Part shown: one piece after another, positions 1 through 8,917 of the stretch
Layout of the letters: every line of letters begins with the position of its first letter
How positions within the stretch are numbered: position 1 is the stretch's first letter
Assembly: GCA_003151515.1 (NCBI GenBank)
Contig: PLXS01000022.1
Location: forward strand, 20,825-84,824
Direction: 5' to 3'
Origin: Opitutaceae bacterium
GTDB taxonomy: Bacteria > Verrucomicrobiota > Verrucomicrobiia > Opitutales > Opitutaceae
Length of the DNA stretch: 64,000 nt
The notes under the pieces: model-generated
Database searches by the model: none
Seen by the model: only the letters and a program-made list of their open reading frames with translations
Told to the model about the DNA's origin: nothing
Position numbers and translations under genes: made by a program

Positions 1-493
1 GCGACATCGTGTACGAGTGAAGGGCCGCCTTGGTGGCCGAGTACACCGCCGTCGCGGCCAGCGGCACGAACGCGAGGCCCGAGGAAACATTTATCACGGT
101 CGCCGACGGCTGCCTCTTGAGGTGCTCGACCAGCGCCGAGGTCACCCGAATCGGCCCCAGGAGGTTGGTCGTCACGGTCGACACCAGGAGCTCGTCGTCG
201 ACGGCGCCCGAGGCGTCGTCGATGCGCATGATGCCCGCGTTGTTTATGAGGACGTTTAGCTCCGGGTGGCTCGCGGCCAGCTGGCGAGCGACCGCGGCGA
301 TGCTCGCCGGGTCGCCGACATCCAGCTCGACGCACTGCATCCCGCGGTTCGCCCGCGTCGTCTCCTCAAGATGGCCCCTGCGCCGGCCAGCAATGACGAC
401 CTGGTTGCCCAGCCTGTGGAGCGCCTCGGCGAGCCCCCGCCCGATCCCTGAGCCGCCGCCCGTGATGAAGATGGTGTTTCCGGTGAGTTTCAT
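1..493 (-). CDS. SDR family oxidoreductase, partial
   Basis: This reading frame starts with ATG at 493 and runs off the left edge of the window, so only the N-terminal ~164 residues are present. It shows the classical short-chain dehydrogenase features: the nucleotide-binding TGGGSGIG motif near residue 10, a conserved ELDVGD acidic segment, NNAG near residue 89, and a catalytic Ser followed by YSATK near the edge. The DltE-like arrangement fits an NAD(P)-dependent oxidoreductase. The substrate cannot be told from the fragment. It is divergent from the GrpB-family gene at 591, with ~100 bp between them. Confidence 0.9.
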   Translation of the reverse strand, partial: MKLTGNTIFITGGGSGIGRGLAEALHRLGNQVVIAGRRRGHLEETTRANRGMQCVELDVGDPASIAAVARQLAASHPELNVLINNAGIMRIDDASGAVDDELLVSTVTTNLLGPIRVTSALVEHLKRQPSATVINVSSGLAFVPLAATAVYSATKAALHSYTMS

Positions 494-590
494 GGGTGTG
501 ACGCTTGTCTACACCAGCCGGCGGCCCGGCGCAACCCGAGGGCAAGGACTGTCGCGTCACAGGTTAAACCCGCCAGGGCCCCATCGCACC

Positions 591-1160
591 ATGCCCGCCA
601 TGCCGCCGCCAATCCCGGTCCTCCTTGCGCCCTATGACCCCGAGTGGCCCCGGTTGGCGCCAGCCCACGCGCAGCGACTGAGCGCGCTTGGCCCAGTCCT
701 TGTTGCGGTCCACCACATCGGCTCGACCTCGGTGCCCGGCCTGGCGGCCAAGCCGATCATTGAGCTGATGCCCCTGGTGACCTCCCTGGCCGGCCTCGAC
801 CGGGAGCGCCGGCGCGTGGAGGCGCTCGGCTACGGCTGGCACGGGGAGCTGGACATCCCGGGAAGGCGCTACTGCACGCTTGCGAACGATTCCGGCGTCC
901 GCCGCGTGCAGCTTCACTTCTTCCAGGCGGACTCGCCCCATGTCGCGCGCCATGTCGCCTTCAGGGACTACCTGCGCTCCCGGCCCGATGTCGCCAGGAC
1001 CTACGAGGAGGAAAAGCGCCGCGCCCAGGGGCTTCATCCCCTCGACTCCCACGCCTATGCCGACGAGAAGGCCGCGTGGGTTCGGACAAGGGAAGCCGAA
1101 GCCATCGTTTGGTTCGCCGGTCAGCGCGGCACGGGGCGCACGGGCCAGGCCCCAGGCTGA
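591..1160 (+). CDS. GrpB family protein (nucleotidyltransferase fold)
   Basis: The product is about 189 residues and carries the hallmark HHIGSTSVPGLAAKP segment near residues 42-56 of the GrpB/UPF0157 family. That family has a nucleotidyltransferase-like fold and is sometimes fused to dephospho-CoA kinase; its substrate is not established. The C-terminal half has the usual FRDYLR...YEEEKR region. ATG at 591 was chosen because the open frame upstream of it overlaps the divergent SDR gene and lacks family similarity; a second ATG lies three codons in. Probably a cytosolic enzyme. Confidence 0.88.
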   Translation: MPAMPPPIPVLLAPYDPEWPRLAPAHAQRLSALGPVLVAVHHIGSTSVPGLAAKPIIELMPLVTSLAGLDRERRRVEALGYGWHGELDIPGRRYCTLANDSGVRRVQLHFFQADSPHVARHVAFRDYLRSRPDVARTYEEEKRRAQGLHPLDSHAYADEKAAWVRTREAEAIVWFAGQRGTGRTGQAPG

Positions 1161-1277
1161 GACCCGCGCCGCGGGACGCCTGCCCAGGCCGGCCTTGCGA
1201 AGTCGGCTAAATCCCGGTATTTTGAATCCCCGACACCTGCAGGACCGTCTAGCTACGCGGGAAAGCACGCCCACCCC

Positions 1278-2402
1278 ATGAAAACCCCATTGGTCATGCT
1301 CTGCGCGGTGATGTCCGCGGCCCCGGCGGGCGCCAACCCGTTCTTCGCCCTTTCCGACAGCGAGCAGATGACGGCGGTCGCCTCGAAGGCGTACAACGGC
1401 TATGTCCGCACGAAGAACGCGGACGGAACCTACAAGACCGAGCCCTACGCGTTCGGAAACGGCGGCGACCTCGGCGAATACACGGGCTACCTGCCGATGA
1501 GCGACCCCACCTTCGACGCCGTGGACTTCAGCTCGATCGCTCACATCGTCGCGGTCCCCCTCGCGAAGCAGAACTATGTCCCCAGCTTCGACCCGAAGGC
1601 GACCAAGCTGTTCATCATGGTGTACTGGGGCCTGACGACCGGCGCCCGGAACATCCTGGACGGATACGGCCAGGACGTGCTCAACTTCGCGAATGCCAAG
1701 CTGCTCGGCTTTGACACGGAGCCGCCCTTCGACGGCATGACGAACCCGATGGAGGACGCGGGCGCGTTCTTCTGGGGCCCCTCCTACAGGGAAAACTTCA
1801 TGCGCAAGATGCACCAGGCGACGATGAGCCAGGTCGAGGTCAACCGCTACTACGTGATCCTGCGCGCGTACGACTTCCAGACGGCCTGGAAGGAGAAGAA
1901 GCTGAAGCTCCTCTGGGAGACGCGCTTCAGCCTGGGCCAGCGCCTCCACGACTTCGGAAGGGACCTCCCGGTGATGGCTCAGAGCGCCGGGGCATATTTC
2001 GGGCACGACAGCTACGGGCTGGTCTACAGGCCGGTGCCCGAGGGCCGCGTCGAGATCGGCCAGGCGACCGTCGTGGAGGACTCGGTCTCGAGCGGCGACG
2101 TCTCGGGAATCGCGGGCGACTGGCGCGGCAAGTCGCCCGCCTTCTCGCAGATCGTCGTGCACTTCGACAAGGGCGGCGCGTCGACCGTCGGGTACCCCAT
2201 GGAGCACTGGACCGCCCCGGCGACCGTCACGGTGGCGGGCAGCGATGTCACGATCTGGGTTCCCGGCTGGGGCCTGTCCTTCCACGGCAAGATCAAGGCG
2301 AAGAGGATCACGGGGACCCTGGCACAGTACGGGCACGGCAGCTCCATGACGCTGTTCCGGGAATCCGCCGCGGCGGCGCCCGGGCTGGGGAACAACCCTT
2401 AG
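1278..2402 (+). CDS. secreted protein of unknown function
   Basis: I do not recognise a family. The 374-residue product starts with a short positively charged, hydrophobic signal peptide that ends around ANA/GAN at residue 18-20, so it should enter the periplasm or be secreted. The mature part is rich in aromatic residues, with an acidic N-terminal half and a C-terminal ~110-residue beta-rich segment (SGIAGDWRGKS... to GTLAQYGHGSSMTLF) that reads like a small beta-sandwich or lipocalin-type fold. It lies just upstream of a TonB-dependent receptor in the same direction with a 136-bp gap, so the two may be related in function, but nothing else supports that. Confidence 0.75.
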   Translation: MKTPLVMLCAVMSAAPAGANPFFALSDSEQMTAVASKAYNGYVRTKNADGTYKTEPYAFGNGGDLGEYTGYLPMSDPTFDAVDFSSIAHIVAVPLAKQNYVPSFDPKATKLFIMVYWGLTTGARNILDGYGQDVLNFANAKLLGFDTEPPFDGMTNPMEDAGAFFWGPSYRENFMRKMHQATMSQVEVNRYYVILRAYDFQTAWKEKKLKLLWETRFSLGQRLHDFGRDLPVMAQSAGAYFGHDSYGLVYRPVPEGRVEIGQATVVEDSVSSGDVSGIAGDWRGKSPAFSQIVVHFDKGGASTVGYPMEHWTAPATVTVAGSDVTIWVPGWGLSFHGKIKAKRITGTLAQYGHGSSMTLFRESAAAAPGLGNNP

Positions 2403-2538
2403 GGCAGGCCCCGGGGCGCGGACCCGAGCCGGCGCGCCCGCGCACCCTTTCCGCCGCCGGGGCGCGGCGGCTCCAAATGTCACCAAGTCGTCAAGGTGCC
2501 GTCGCGCCGGCGTTACGTGCCGACGGCAGAATGACGGA

Positions 2539-5022
2539 GTGAACCGTAACAGAAGCACCCGTTCCCTCAGACTGCTAAGTTTCGCGGCGATCGTCTCGGT
2601 CGCCGGCTGGCCGGCCCTCCGGGCGGCCGACAACACCACCGCCGGCGACGCAACCGGCGACCAGGCGCTCCGGCTGGACGAGGTCGAGGTGTTCTCCTCG
2701 CGGACCTCGGCCCTGACCCAGGCCCCGGTGGACAGCATCCTCGAGGCGACCGAGCCCACGTCGATCATTAGCGCCCAGACCATCAACAACGAGATCGCGC
2801 CCACGGCCGACTATGCGACCATCGCCAACCTCGCCCCCAGCGTGGCCAACGTGGAGACCGAGGGGCCGGGCCTGAGCGAGTCGAAGATGCTCAACATGCG
2901 CGGATTCGCCGACGGCCAGTACAACGTGACGTACGACGGGATACCCTTCGGCGACGCCAATGGCCAGACGCATCACACGACTAGCTACTTTCCCGCGAAG
3001 GTCCTGGGCGGCATGGTCATCGACCGCGGCCCCGGAACCGCCGCCGACATCGGGGAGAACACGTTCGGCGGGACGATCGGGCTTCTGTCGAAGGACCCGC
3101 GCCCCGACATGGCCACGGTGCTCACCTTCTCGGACGGAAGCTACGACACCTTCCTCGGCAACCTGGAGGTGAACACCGGCGACATCCCGAAGCTAAACGG
3201 CGCCTCCGTGGTCGCGACCTACCAGTACATGAGCTCGGACGGGTACCGGACCTACTCCTACCTGCAGCGCAACACCTACTACCTGAAGTACCTGCAGCCC
3301 ATCGGCAAGAACGCGCTCCTCACGGTCGTGGGCAACTTCAACAACATCAAGTTCAACAACCCGGGCACAGTCACGCAGGCGCAGATCAGCGCGTTCGGGC
3401 GAAACTACGGGCTGGACGCGAACCCCTTCGACCCGAACAACAACTACTATCCGTACAACTACCAGCAGAAGCAGGCCGACTTCGAGTACGTCGGCCTCAA
3501 GGCGCGGATGGGCGAGGTCTGGTTCGAGGACAAGGCCTACACCTACGCCTACAACAACGACAGCCATGAGAATTCAGCGGATCCCGTGGCCGGCGCCTCC
3601 GTTACCAAGTATCCCGGGACGGCCTACTCCGGACCGGCCTACGTGAACGACTCCCCGAACACCCTCCCCGACACGGGCGAGGGCCAGGCGAAGTCGACCG
3701 GCATCACGAACGACGACGACCCGGGCGGCAGGATCAAGGTCAACTCCTACCGGGCGCTGGGCGACTACCTGGCCCTCTCCCACGGAAGCGAAACGTTCCT
3801 CGAGGAGAAGGTCGGCCTCTGGGCGGAGTACGTCAAAGCCGACCGCTACGCGTACCTCCTCGACTACAGCCCCGAGTACGCCGCGGCGAACCCCCAGGAC
3901 AGCATGCTCTTCGGCTTCATCGACACCGCGAGCTCCAAGGGCTCCCCCTACCAGCCGGGCTACCAGTGGTACATGCACGTCGAGAACAAGACGTTCCAGC
4001 CGTACGCCGACATCATCTGGAAGCCGATCCCGAACCTGACGATCGAGGCCGGCGTCAAGGACTCGAACTTCACGATAGACCTCGAGGCGCCCGTCAACCA
4101 GGGGACGGAGCAGCCCGACTTCAGCAACTACACCTATACGAACCTCGAGCCCCACTTCTCGGCGAACTACAGGATAACCCAGGACTGGTCGGCGTACCTG
4201 CAGCTCGCCAAGGGCATCGCCTACCCCATCGTGACCGACGAGGAGAACGTGCCCGAGGACCCGAAGGACATCGCCAAGAGCGGCTCGTCCTACACCCCGG
4301 GCAGCCTCAAGGAGGAGCAGACGGTCAACTACCAGCTGGGCACCGTCTACAAGATGGACCGGCTCAACGCCGACGCCGACGTCTACCTGATCGACATAAA
4401 CAACCTGGTCTCCTCGGTCGTCGACCCCAACGACTCAACGAATACGCTCTACTTCCAGTCGAAGGGCGCCTGGGTGAGCGGCCTCGAGGCCGAGGCGACG
4501 TACTACGTCGGCGGCGGCCTTAGCGCCTTCGCGAACGGCTCCCTCAACCGGGCGGTGTTCAAGACCGACGTCGGCGTGCCCGGGTTCAACGTCGGCTCCC
4601 TCGGGGCGTTCGGGGCCGGCGGCGTGCCGAACTCAACGGCCGCGCTCGGCGTGGTCTTCAACCGCTGGGGCACGTTCTTCTCGGTAGACGACAAGTACGT
4701 CGGCCCGTTCGTCGTCTACTCGAGCGCGCTCGTGAACCCGGACCTGGGGCTCTACGGGCAGCCGAGCACCGGGCAGCCCGGGGGCGCTAACGTCCCCGTC
4801 CTCTCCGCGATCAACCCCGGCTACTGGATGATGGATGTCGCCTTCGGCTGGGCCATCAAGATGCCCCCCGCGAGCCACCTGCACTCGGTGAAGGTCAAGG
4901 TCCAGCTGGACAACCTCCTGAGCAAGCAGGCGCAGGTGCTGGCCTCGGTGGCCGCCAGCGGCAACGGCTACAACGTGCTGCCGACCTTCAACTACTTCGT
5001 CACGCTCTCGACCGAGTTCTGA
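2539..5022 (+). CDS. TonB-dependent outer-membrane receptor
   Basis: This 827-residue protein has a signal peptide (about residues 1-29, ending ALRAAD). A plug domain follows, with segments such as SIISAQTINNE, NMRGFADGQYNVTYDGIP and DRGPGTAADIGENTFGGTIGL. A long beta-barrel region rich in alternating aromatics ends in a terminal Phe, as expected for BamA-inserted barrels. Start: GTG at 2539; the nearby ATG at 2531 is out of frame. The ligand cannot be assigned. No SusD-like partner or carboxypeptidase-like N-terminal domain is visible, so it is not a classical SusC. It probably takes up siderophores, cobalamin or oligosaccharides through TonB-ExbBD energy. Confidence 0.93.
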   Translation: MNRNRSTRSLRLLSFAAIVSVAGWPALRAADNTTAGDATGDQALRLDEVEVFSSRTSALTQAPVDSILEATEPTSIISAQTINNEIAPTADYATIANLAPSVANVETEGPGLSESKMLNMRGFADGQYNVTYDGIPFGDANGQTHHTTSYFPAKVLGGMVIDRGPGTAADIGENTFGGTIGLLSKDPRPDMATVLTFSDGSYDTFLGNLEVNTGDIPKLNGASVVATYQYMSSDGYRTYSYLQRNTYYLKYLQPIGKNALLTVVGNFNNIKFNNPGTVTQAQISAFGRNYGLDANPFDPNNNYYPYNYQQKQADFEYVGLKARMGEVWFEDKAYTYAYNNDSHENSADPVAGASVTKYPGTAYSGPAYVNDSPNTLPDTGEGQAKSTGITNDDDPGGRIKVNSYRALGDYLALSHGSETFLEEKVGLWAEYVKADRYAYLLDYSPEYAAANPQDSMLFGFIDTASSKGSPYQPGYQWYMHVENKTFQPYADIIWKPIPNLTIEAGVKDSNFTIDLEAPVNQGTEQPDFSNYTYTNLEPHFSANYRITQDWSAYLQLAKGIAYPIVTDEENVPEDPKDIAKSGSSYTPGSLKEEQTVNYQLGTVYKMDRLNADADVYLIDINNLVSSVVDPNDSTNTLYFQSKGAWVSGLEAEATYYVGGGLSAFANGSLNRAVFKTDVGVPGFNVGSLGAFGAGGVPNSTAALGVVFNRWGTFFSVDDKYVGPFVVYSSALVNPDLGLYGQPSTGQPGGANVPVLSAINPGYWMMDVAFGWAIKMPPASHLHSVKVKVQLDNLLSKQAQVLASVAASGNGYNVLPTFNYFVTLSTEF

Positions 5023-5052
5023 AGCCGGGCGCCCGGGGGGCCCTGCGGCGGG

Positions 5053-6915
5053 TCAGCGCTCCCGGCGCGCCATGAGGAGGGCCACCGAGCGCTTCTCGTC
5101 CATCAGGCGGCGCCGGCCGTCCTCCGTGGCGGTCGCGCCCCGCTTGATCAGGTCGATCACCTGCTCGGGCGTGAGCGAGGGGTCGAGGGCGAACAGCTTG
5201 GCCGCCAGGTTGACGACGTTGGGGGAGGCCATCGAGGTGCCCGAGAGCTTGAGCAGGGAGCCGCCGGGCACCCGGCTTTCGACGTCGTAGCCGTCCGCGT
5301 GCACGGCGACCAAGGCGCCGTAGCTCGTGAACGACGTCTCGTCCCCGGCCTGGTTGACCGCGCCCACTGCGATCAGGTTCGGCAGGCTCAGGGAGGACGG
5401 GACGTCCTCCGTGAAGCCCGTGTCGCTGTCGCTGTTGCCGGCCGCGGTCACGAAAAGCATGCCGGGAGCGTTCTTGATCGCCCCCTCCACGGCCTGGCGC
5501 CAGATGGAGAAGAGCTCCGCCGCGCGCCTCTTCCTGTCCGCCGGGTCGGAGCCGCCTCCGGTCTTCGAGATCCACGTCTCAAATTCCTGCCTGTCGTCGC
5601 CCCAGCTCATGTTGACGACGCGCACGTTGCGCGTCCTGAAGTATTCGGCCATCTGCGCGAAGTCCGCGCCCATGCGCCGGGCCCACTCGGCGGTCGGGGC
5701 GAACGGCAGGTCCGGCAGCTGGTCGTCGAAGCGTGCGACGACCAGGCGGGCCGCCGGGTTTCCCCGCACCGCGATCCCCGCGCAGTGGGTGCCGTGCATG
5801 TAGAAGCCTACCACCTTGCGGATCTCGGCCAGCCTGTGCAGCTGGTCTGGCGACAGGCTCTTCAGCTTCTTCTCGAGCGCCGCCGCCTCGGGAGAGTCCT
5901 TGCCCTCCTCGATGTCGAGGCGCCCCTTGATCTCGTCTCGGATCTCCGGATACGTGGCCTGCTGGTCGGCCGTGAGCGGGTAGAGCCACGAGGTCGACGG
6001 CGCCCCCGAGTCGTCAAACGCCAGGCCGTGGGTCCCGCTCGCGGTCGCGTTCGGGTCGTCGAAGGTCTGCCCCGGGAAATGGTCCACGTCTATCCCCGAG
6101 TCCCAAATTCCGACCAGCACGGGCGTGAGGGCCTGCTGCGGCGTGAGCGTGACCTCGCGCTCCGCCCAGATGTCCGGCTTCGTGGTCGTGTGCGCCGCGA
6201 TGTACGCGCCGAGCACCCTCGCCTGGGCCGGCGCGACGGGGATGCGCAGAGCCAGGGTGGCGCGGGTCCAGACGAGCAGCCCCGCCTCGTCGTCGTCGAG
6301 GGCCTGGGACTTGCGCACGGCCGGGTCGAGCTCCGTCATCACGTAGGCAAGGCGGGCCGCCGGCGACGCGAGCCTCGCCGCCGCGTAGGCCTGCCTGGCG
6401 GTGTCCTGGACGACGTCCCAGGGAAGCGGGGAGACCTCCTGGCCGTAAATTCGGGTGAACGCCGCCTCGAACTCGCCGCCGGAGACATGGCCCGTCTCGA
6501 TGGCGGCCCGCAGCAGGGCGCGGTCGAGAAGCCCCGCCGTCAGCTTGGGCGAGGGCTTGTCCTCGGCGGCCCTGAGGGCCTCGATGGCCTCAAGGGCCGC
6601 GTGGTAATCGCCGGAGAGCTCGTCCAGGTCGATCCTCGTCGCAAGCAGGTCGCGCAGCGTCGACTTATCCTCGATCTCGTAGTCCCGGAACTCCGACTCG
6701 ACGCTCGCCTGGACCTTCGACGCGAACGCCGCGAAGGTGGCGTCGTCCGCCTTGACGAGGGCCGAGGCGAGCCCCTCGACGGGGTAGCTGTGCCGGGGCA
6801 GGTCCGCCTGGCTCGAGACCTTCTTCTTGGCGGCGGGCTGCGCAAAGGACGCGGGGGCGGCAAGGACGAGGGCCAGGGACAGAACGCGCGCCGTCAGGGC
6901 TACGGGGTGTTTCAT
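5053..6915 (-). CDS. S8 family serine peptidase (subtilase), secreted
   Basis: The 620-residue protein has a signal peptide ending at SFAQ (~residue 26) and a ~230-residue mostly helical N-terminal region. The subtilase core follows: catalytic Asp272 in GIWDSGID, His374 in HGTHCAG, oxyanion Asn494 in AAGNSDSD and Ser561 in SGTSMASP. ATG at 6915 is preferred over an upstream TTG four codons earlier because it gives a standard signal peptide. About 100 residues separate the Asp and His motifs, far more than in subtilisin. The insert contains a charged helical stretch. The gene is convergent with the TonB receptor, 30 bp apart. Role: probably periplasmic or extracellular protein degradation. Confidence 0.93.
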   Translation of the reverse strand: MKHPVALTARVLSLALVLAAPASFAQPAAKKKVSSQADLPRHSYPVEGLASALVKADDATFAAFASKVQASVESEFRDYEIEDKSTLRDLLATRIDLDELSGDYHAALEAIEALRAAEDKPSPKLTAGLLDRALLRAAIETGHVSGGEFEAAFTRIYGQEVSPLPWDVVQDTARQAYAAARLASPAARLAYVMTELDPAVRKSQALDDDEAGLLVWTRATLALRIPVAPAQARVLGAYIAAHTTTKPDIWAEREVTLTPQQALTPVLVGIWDSGIDVDHFPGQTFDDPNATASGTHGLAFDDSGAPSTSWLYPLTADQQATYPEIRDEIKGRLDIEEGKDSPEAAALEKKLKSLSPDQLHRLAEIRKVVGFYMHGTHCAGIAVRGNPAARLVVARFDDQLPDLPFAPTAEWARRMGADFAQMAEYFRTRNVRVVNMSWGDDRQEFETWISKTGGGSDPADRKRRAAELFSIWRQAVEGAIKNAPGMLFVTAAGNSDSDTGFTEDVPSSLSLPNLIAVGAVNQAGDETSFTSYGALVAVHADGYDVESRVPGGSLLKLSGTSMASPNVVNLAAKLFALDPSLTPEQVIDLIKRGATATEDGRRRLMDEKRSVALLMARRER

Positions 6916-7092
6916 GGCGACCAAGCAACCGGGGCGTCGGGCCGATTGCAGCCAAAATCTTGACCGGCGGCTTGGGGCTCGGGCCGGCTCCAGGGCGTGA
7001 TGGCGGGTTTTGGCGCCCCGGGTGTCTTGGTTTCCCGAGGACCCGGGGCCGCAGGCCCAATGGCAGGACGGCGCGGGCCCGCAGCACCCGAC

Positions 7093-8304
7093 ATGCAGCC
7101 CACCGACAAGGGCACAGCGGCCGCGTACCCGCTCAAGCCCGCGCTAGCCACCACGGCTGCCGCGCTGCTCATCCTCTTCATGCGGCGCCCGGAGTGCTTC
7201 CGCCAGCCGCAGTTCTTCGCCGAGGACGGGCCCGTGTTCTTCATGGGGGCCCACCGCGACCCGCTGGGCTCGATTCTGGCCCCGTACGCGGGTTACCTCC
7301 ACGTCGCGGGGCGCCTGGTGGCATCCGCCTGCTCGGGACTGGACCCGCTCTGGGTGCCCACGGCCTATTTCGCGGCCTGCATGGCCGCCGTGGCCGCCCT
7401 CTGCCTCTGCCTGTTCTCCAGGCGGGTCGGCCTGCCGCGGCCCGCCCTCCTGGCGCTCGTTATCGTGCTCATCCCGCACACGGGCGAGGTATTCGACAAC
7501 CTGACGAACCTGCAGTGGATGGTGGCGCTCGGGCTCATCGTGCTCCTGGTCGCGGGGGATCCGTCGTCCCCGGCGCAGTGGTCGGTTGACCTCGCCTTCG
7601 CCCTGGTCGCGAGTCTGAGCGGCGTCTTCTCGGTCCTCCTCGCGCCCCTCTTCGCGATCCGGGCGTTCCTCAGGGGTACGCGTCCGGCGGCCGCCGTCGC
7701 GTGCGTGGTTTGCGCGGGGGCCGCCGTGCAGCCCCGCGAGATCCTGGGCGACGCCGCGGCTCCGGCGGCGAACACGCTGACTGCATTCCTCACGCTCTCG
7801 ACCTTCGGGCAGCGCGTCTGGATGAGCCTCCTAGCGCCGCCGCACGCCGTGGACGCGTCGCCCCTGTGGCTTCGCGCATGCTTCGGGATCGCGGGCGCCG
7901 CGGTGCTCCTGGCGCTCTGCCTGCGCTCCGGGGCGTTGCGCGCCGAGCGAATCGGCCTCGCAGCCGTCCTGCTGCTCATCGTCGCAGCGTCGCTCTTCAG
8001 GTTCCGGGACTCCATCGAGTCGCTCGGCCGCGTGGAAAACGGGGACCGCTACTTCTTCGTACCCAAGGTGGCGCTGGCGTGGCTCCTCGCGGCGCAGCTG
8101 GGGGGCGCCCTTCCCCTGCGCCGCCTGTCGCTCGCGCTCCTGGCCGCGATGGCGCTCAACACATGCCTTGCATTCCGCTACGAGCGCTGGAGCGACCTGA
8201 ACTGGGCCTATTGGGCGGACCGGATCGACCAGGGCGAGCGCGTGGTCGTCCCGATCAACCCGCCCGGCTTCTCCTTCGTGTACGACGACGACAGGCCGCC
8301 CTAG
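7093..8304 (+). CDS. polytopic membrane protein, GT-C glycosyltransferase-like
   Basis: About 403 residues if the start is ATG at 7093 (MQPTDKG). The longer frame from 6997 adds a Gly/Ala/Pro-rich leader without family character. After a first hydrophobic segment comes an acidic extracytoplasmic loop, FFAEDGPVFF, followed by many further hydrophobic helices and a short polar tail. An acidic motif in the first loop, then repeated helices, is the layout of GT-C lipid-linked sugar transferases, but the family assignment is weak. It is transcribed divergently from the subtilase. Its stop overlaps by 4 bp the stop of the opposing coiled-coil gene. Confidence 0.7.
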   Translation: MQPTDKGTAAAYPLKPALATTAAALLILFMRRPECFRQPQFFAEDGPVFFMGAHRDPLGSILAPYAGYLHVAGRLVASACSGLDPLWVPTAYFAACMAAVAALCLCLFSRRVGLPRPALLALVIVLIPHTGEVFDNLTNLQWMVALGLIVLLVAGDPSSPAQWSVDLAFALVASLSGVFSVLLAPLFAIRAFLRGTRPAAAVACVVCAGAAVQPREILGDAAAPAANTLTAFLTLSTFGQRVWMSLLAPPHAVDASPLWLRACFGIAGAAVLLALCLRSGALRAERIGLAAVLLLIVAASLFRFRDSIESLGRVENGDRYFFVPKVALAWLLAAQLGGALPLRRLSLALLAAMALNTCLAFRYERWSDLNWAYWADRIDQGERVVVPINPPGFSFVYDDDRPP

Positions 8305-8801
8305 GCGCGGCCACCCTCGGCGGCTCCGCCCGGGCCTAGCAGCCGGCGGGCGCGCCCGGCCGCGCACCGCGCCCTTCGCACCATCCGCCATGCCCAGTTG
8401 CGGCGCATGGCCAGGACCTCCGCCTGGAGCGCCGCAAACTGCCGGTCGCGGCTCTCCAGCATGCGGCGCACAAAGCGGTTCTCCCTGGCGAGCGCCTCCG
8501 CCGCGGCGCGCTCCCTGGCGCATGCCTCCCGCTCGCGCTCAAGCTGCGCCTGGGCGGCCTTTTCCGCGCGCAGCAGGCAGTTCACCAGGCGCTCGGTGCT
8601 GCCCTCCTTCCTGCAGATCCCGTAGAGCCAGCGCATCGGCTCCCCGGCCTCCGAGAGCGGGTCATCCGTGACCTCGTAGACACGACGAATCCACTCGGCG
8701 AAGTCCCCCCCGGCGCGGCTCTCGAGCGGGTACGCCCCGCCCGGATTGCACAGGCTGCCTCCTTCCGCCGCGCGTGCCTCAGCCTGGGTACCGGTGTCCA
8801 C
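8301..8801 (-). CDS. coiled-coil protein of unknown function
   Basis: A 166-residue soluble protein starting at GTG 8801. The middle (~residues 80-135) is a heptad-like, Glu/Arg/Ala-rich coiled coil (QLEREREACARERAAAEAL). After it comes a basic tail with RRNWAWRMVRRAR. A coiled coil followed by a WR(M/L) basic patch is often seen at the end of bacterial sugar transferases and polysaccharide-assembly proteins, so it may be a detached accessory piece of such a machinery. It converges on the membrane protein gene and overlaps its stop codon by 4 bp. No ribosome-binding site stands out at the GTG, so the exact start is uncertain. Confidence 0.5.
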   Translation of the reverse strand: MDTGTQAEARAAEGGSLCNPGGAYPLESRAGGDFAEWIRRVYEVTDDPLSEAGEPMRWLYGICRKEGSTERLVNCLLRAEKAAQAQLEREREACARERAAAEALARENRFVRRMLESRDRQFAALQAEVLAMRRNWAWRMVRRARCAAGRARRLLGPGGAAEGGRA

Positions 8802-8852
8802 AAAAACCTATAACAATCCAGGCGGCAAAACCCTCCATCACGCCAAAGGAAA

Positions 8853-8910
8853 GGGCCGGCCCGATAGGGGGTCCGGCCCCAGGTCAGCCCGGCGGGCATG
8901 AGATGCCCGC
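8853..8910 (-). terminator. tandem hairpins, terminator of the 8918-9790 gene
   Basis: Immediately downstream of the minus-strand stop at 8918 there is a perfect 8-bp stem (8892-8899 with 8903-8910, loop GAG). Further on is a 7-bp GC stem (8853-8859 with 8873-8879), followed on the minus strand by a T-rich run. Together they look like a rho-independent terminator. Confidence 0.6.
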
Positions 8911-8917
8911 GGCAGGC

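Noticed and set aside
564..2804. Long minus-strand open frame across GrpB, the secreted orphan and the start of the TonB receptor
   Set aside because: Arg/Gly/Ala-rich antisense translation typical of high-GC DNA; the plus-strand frames have clear signal peptides and family motifs.
5299..6963. Long plus-strand frame opposite the subtilase
   Set aside because: It has no recognisable domain and the opposite strand carries the full set of subtilase catalytic motifs.
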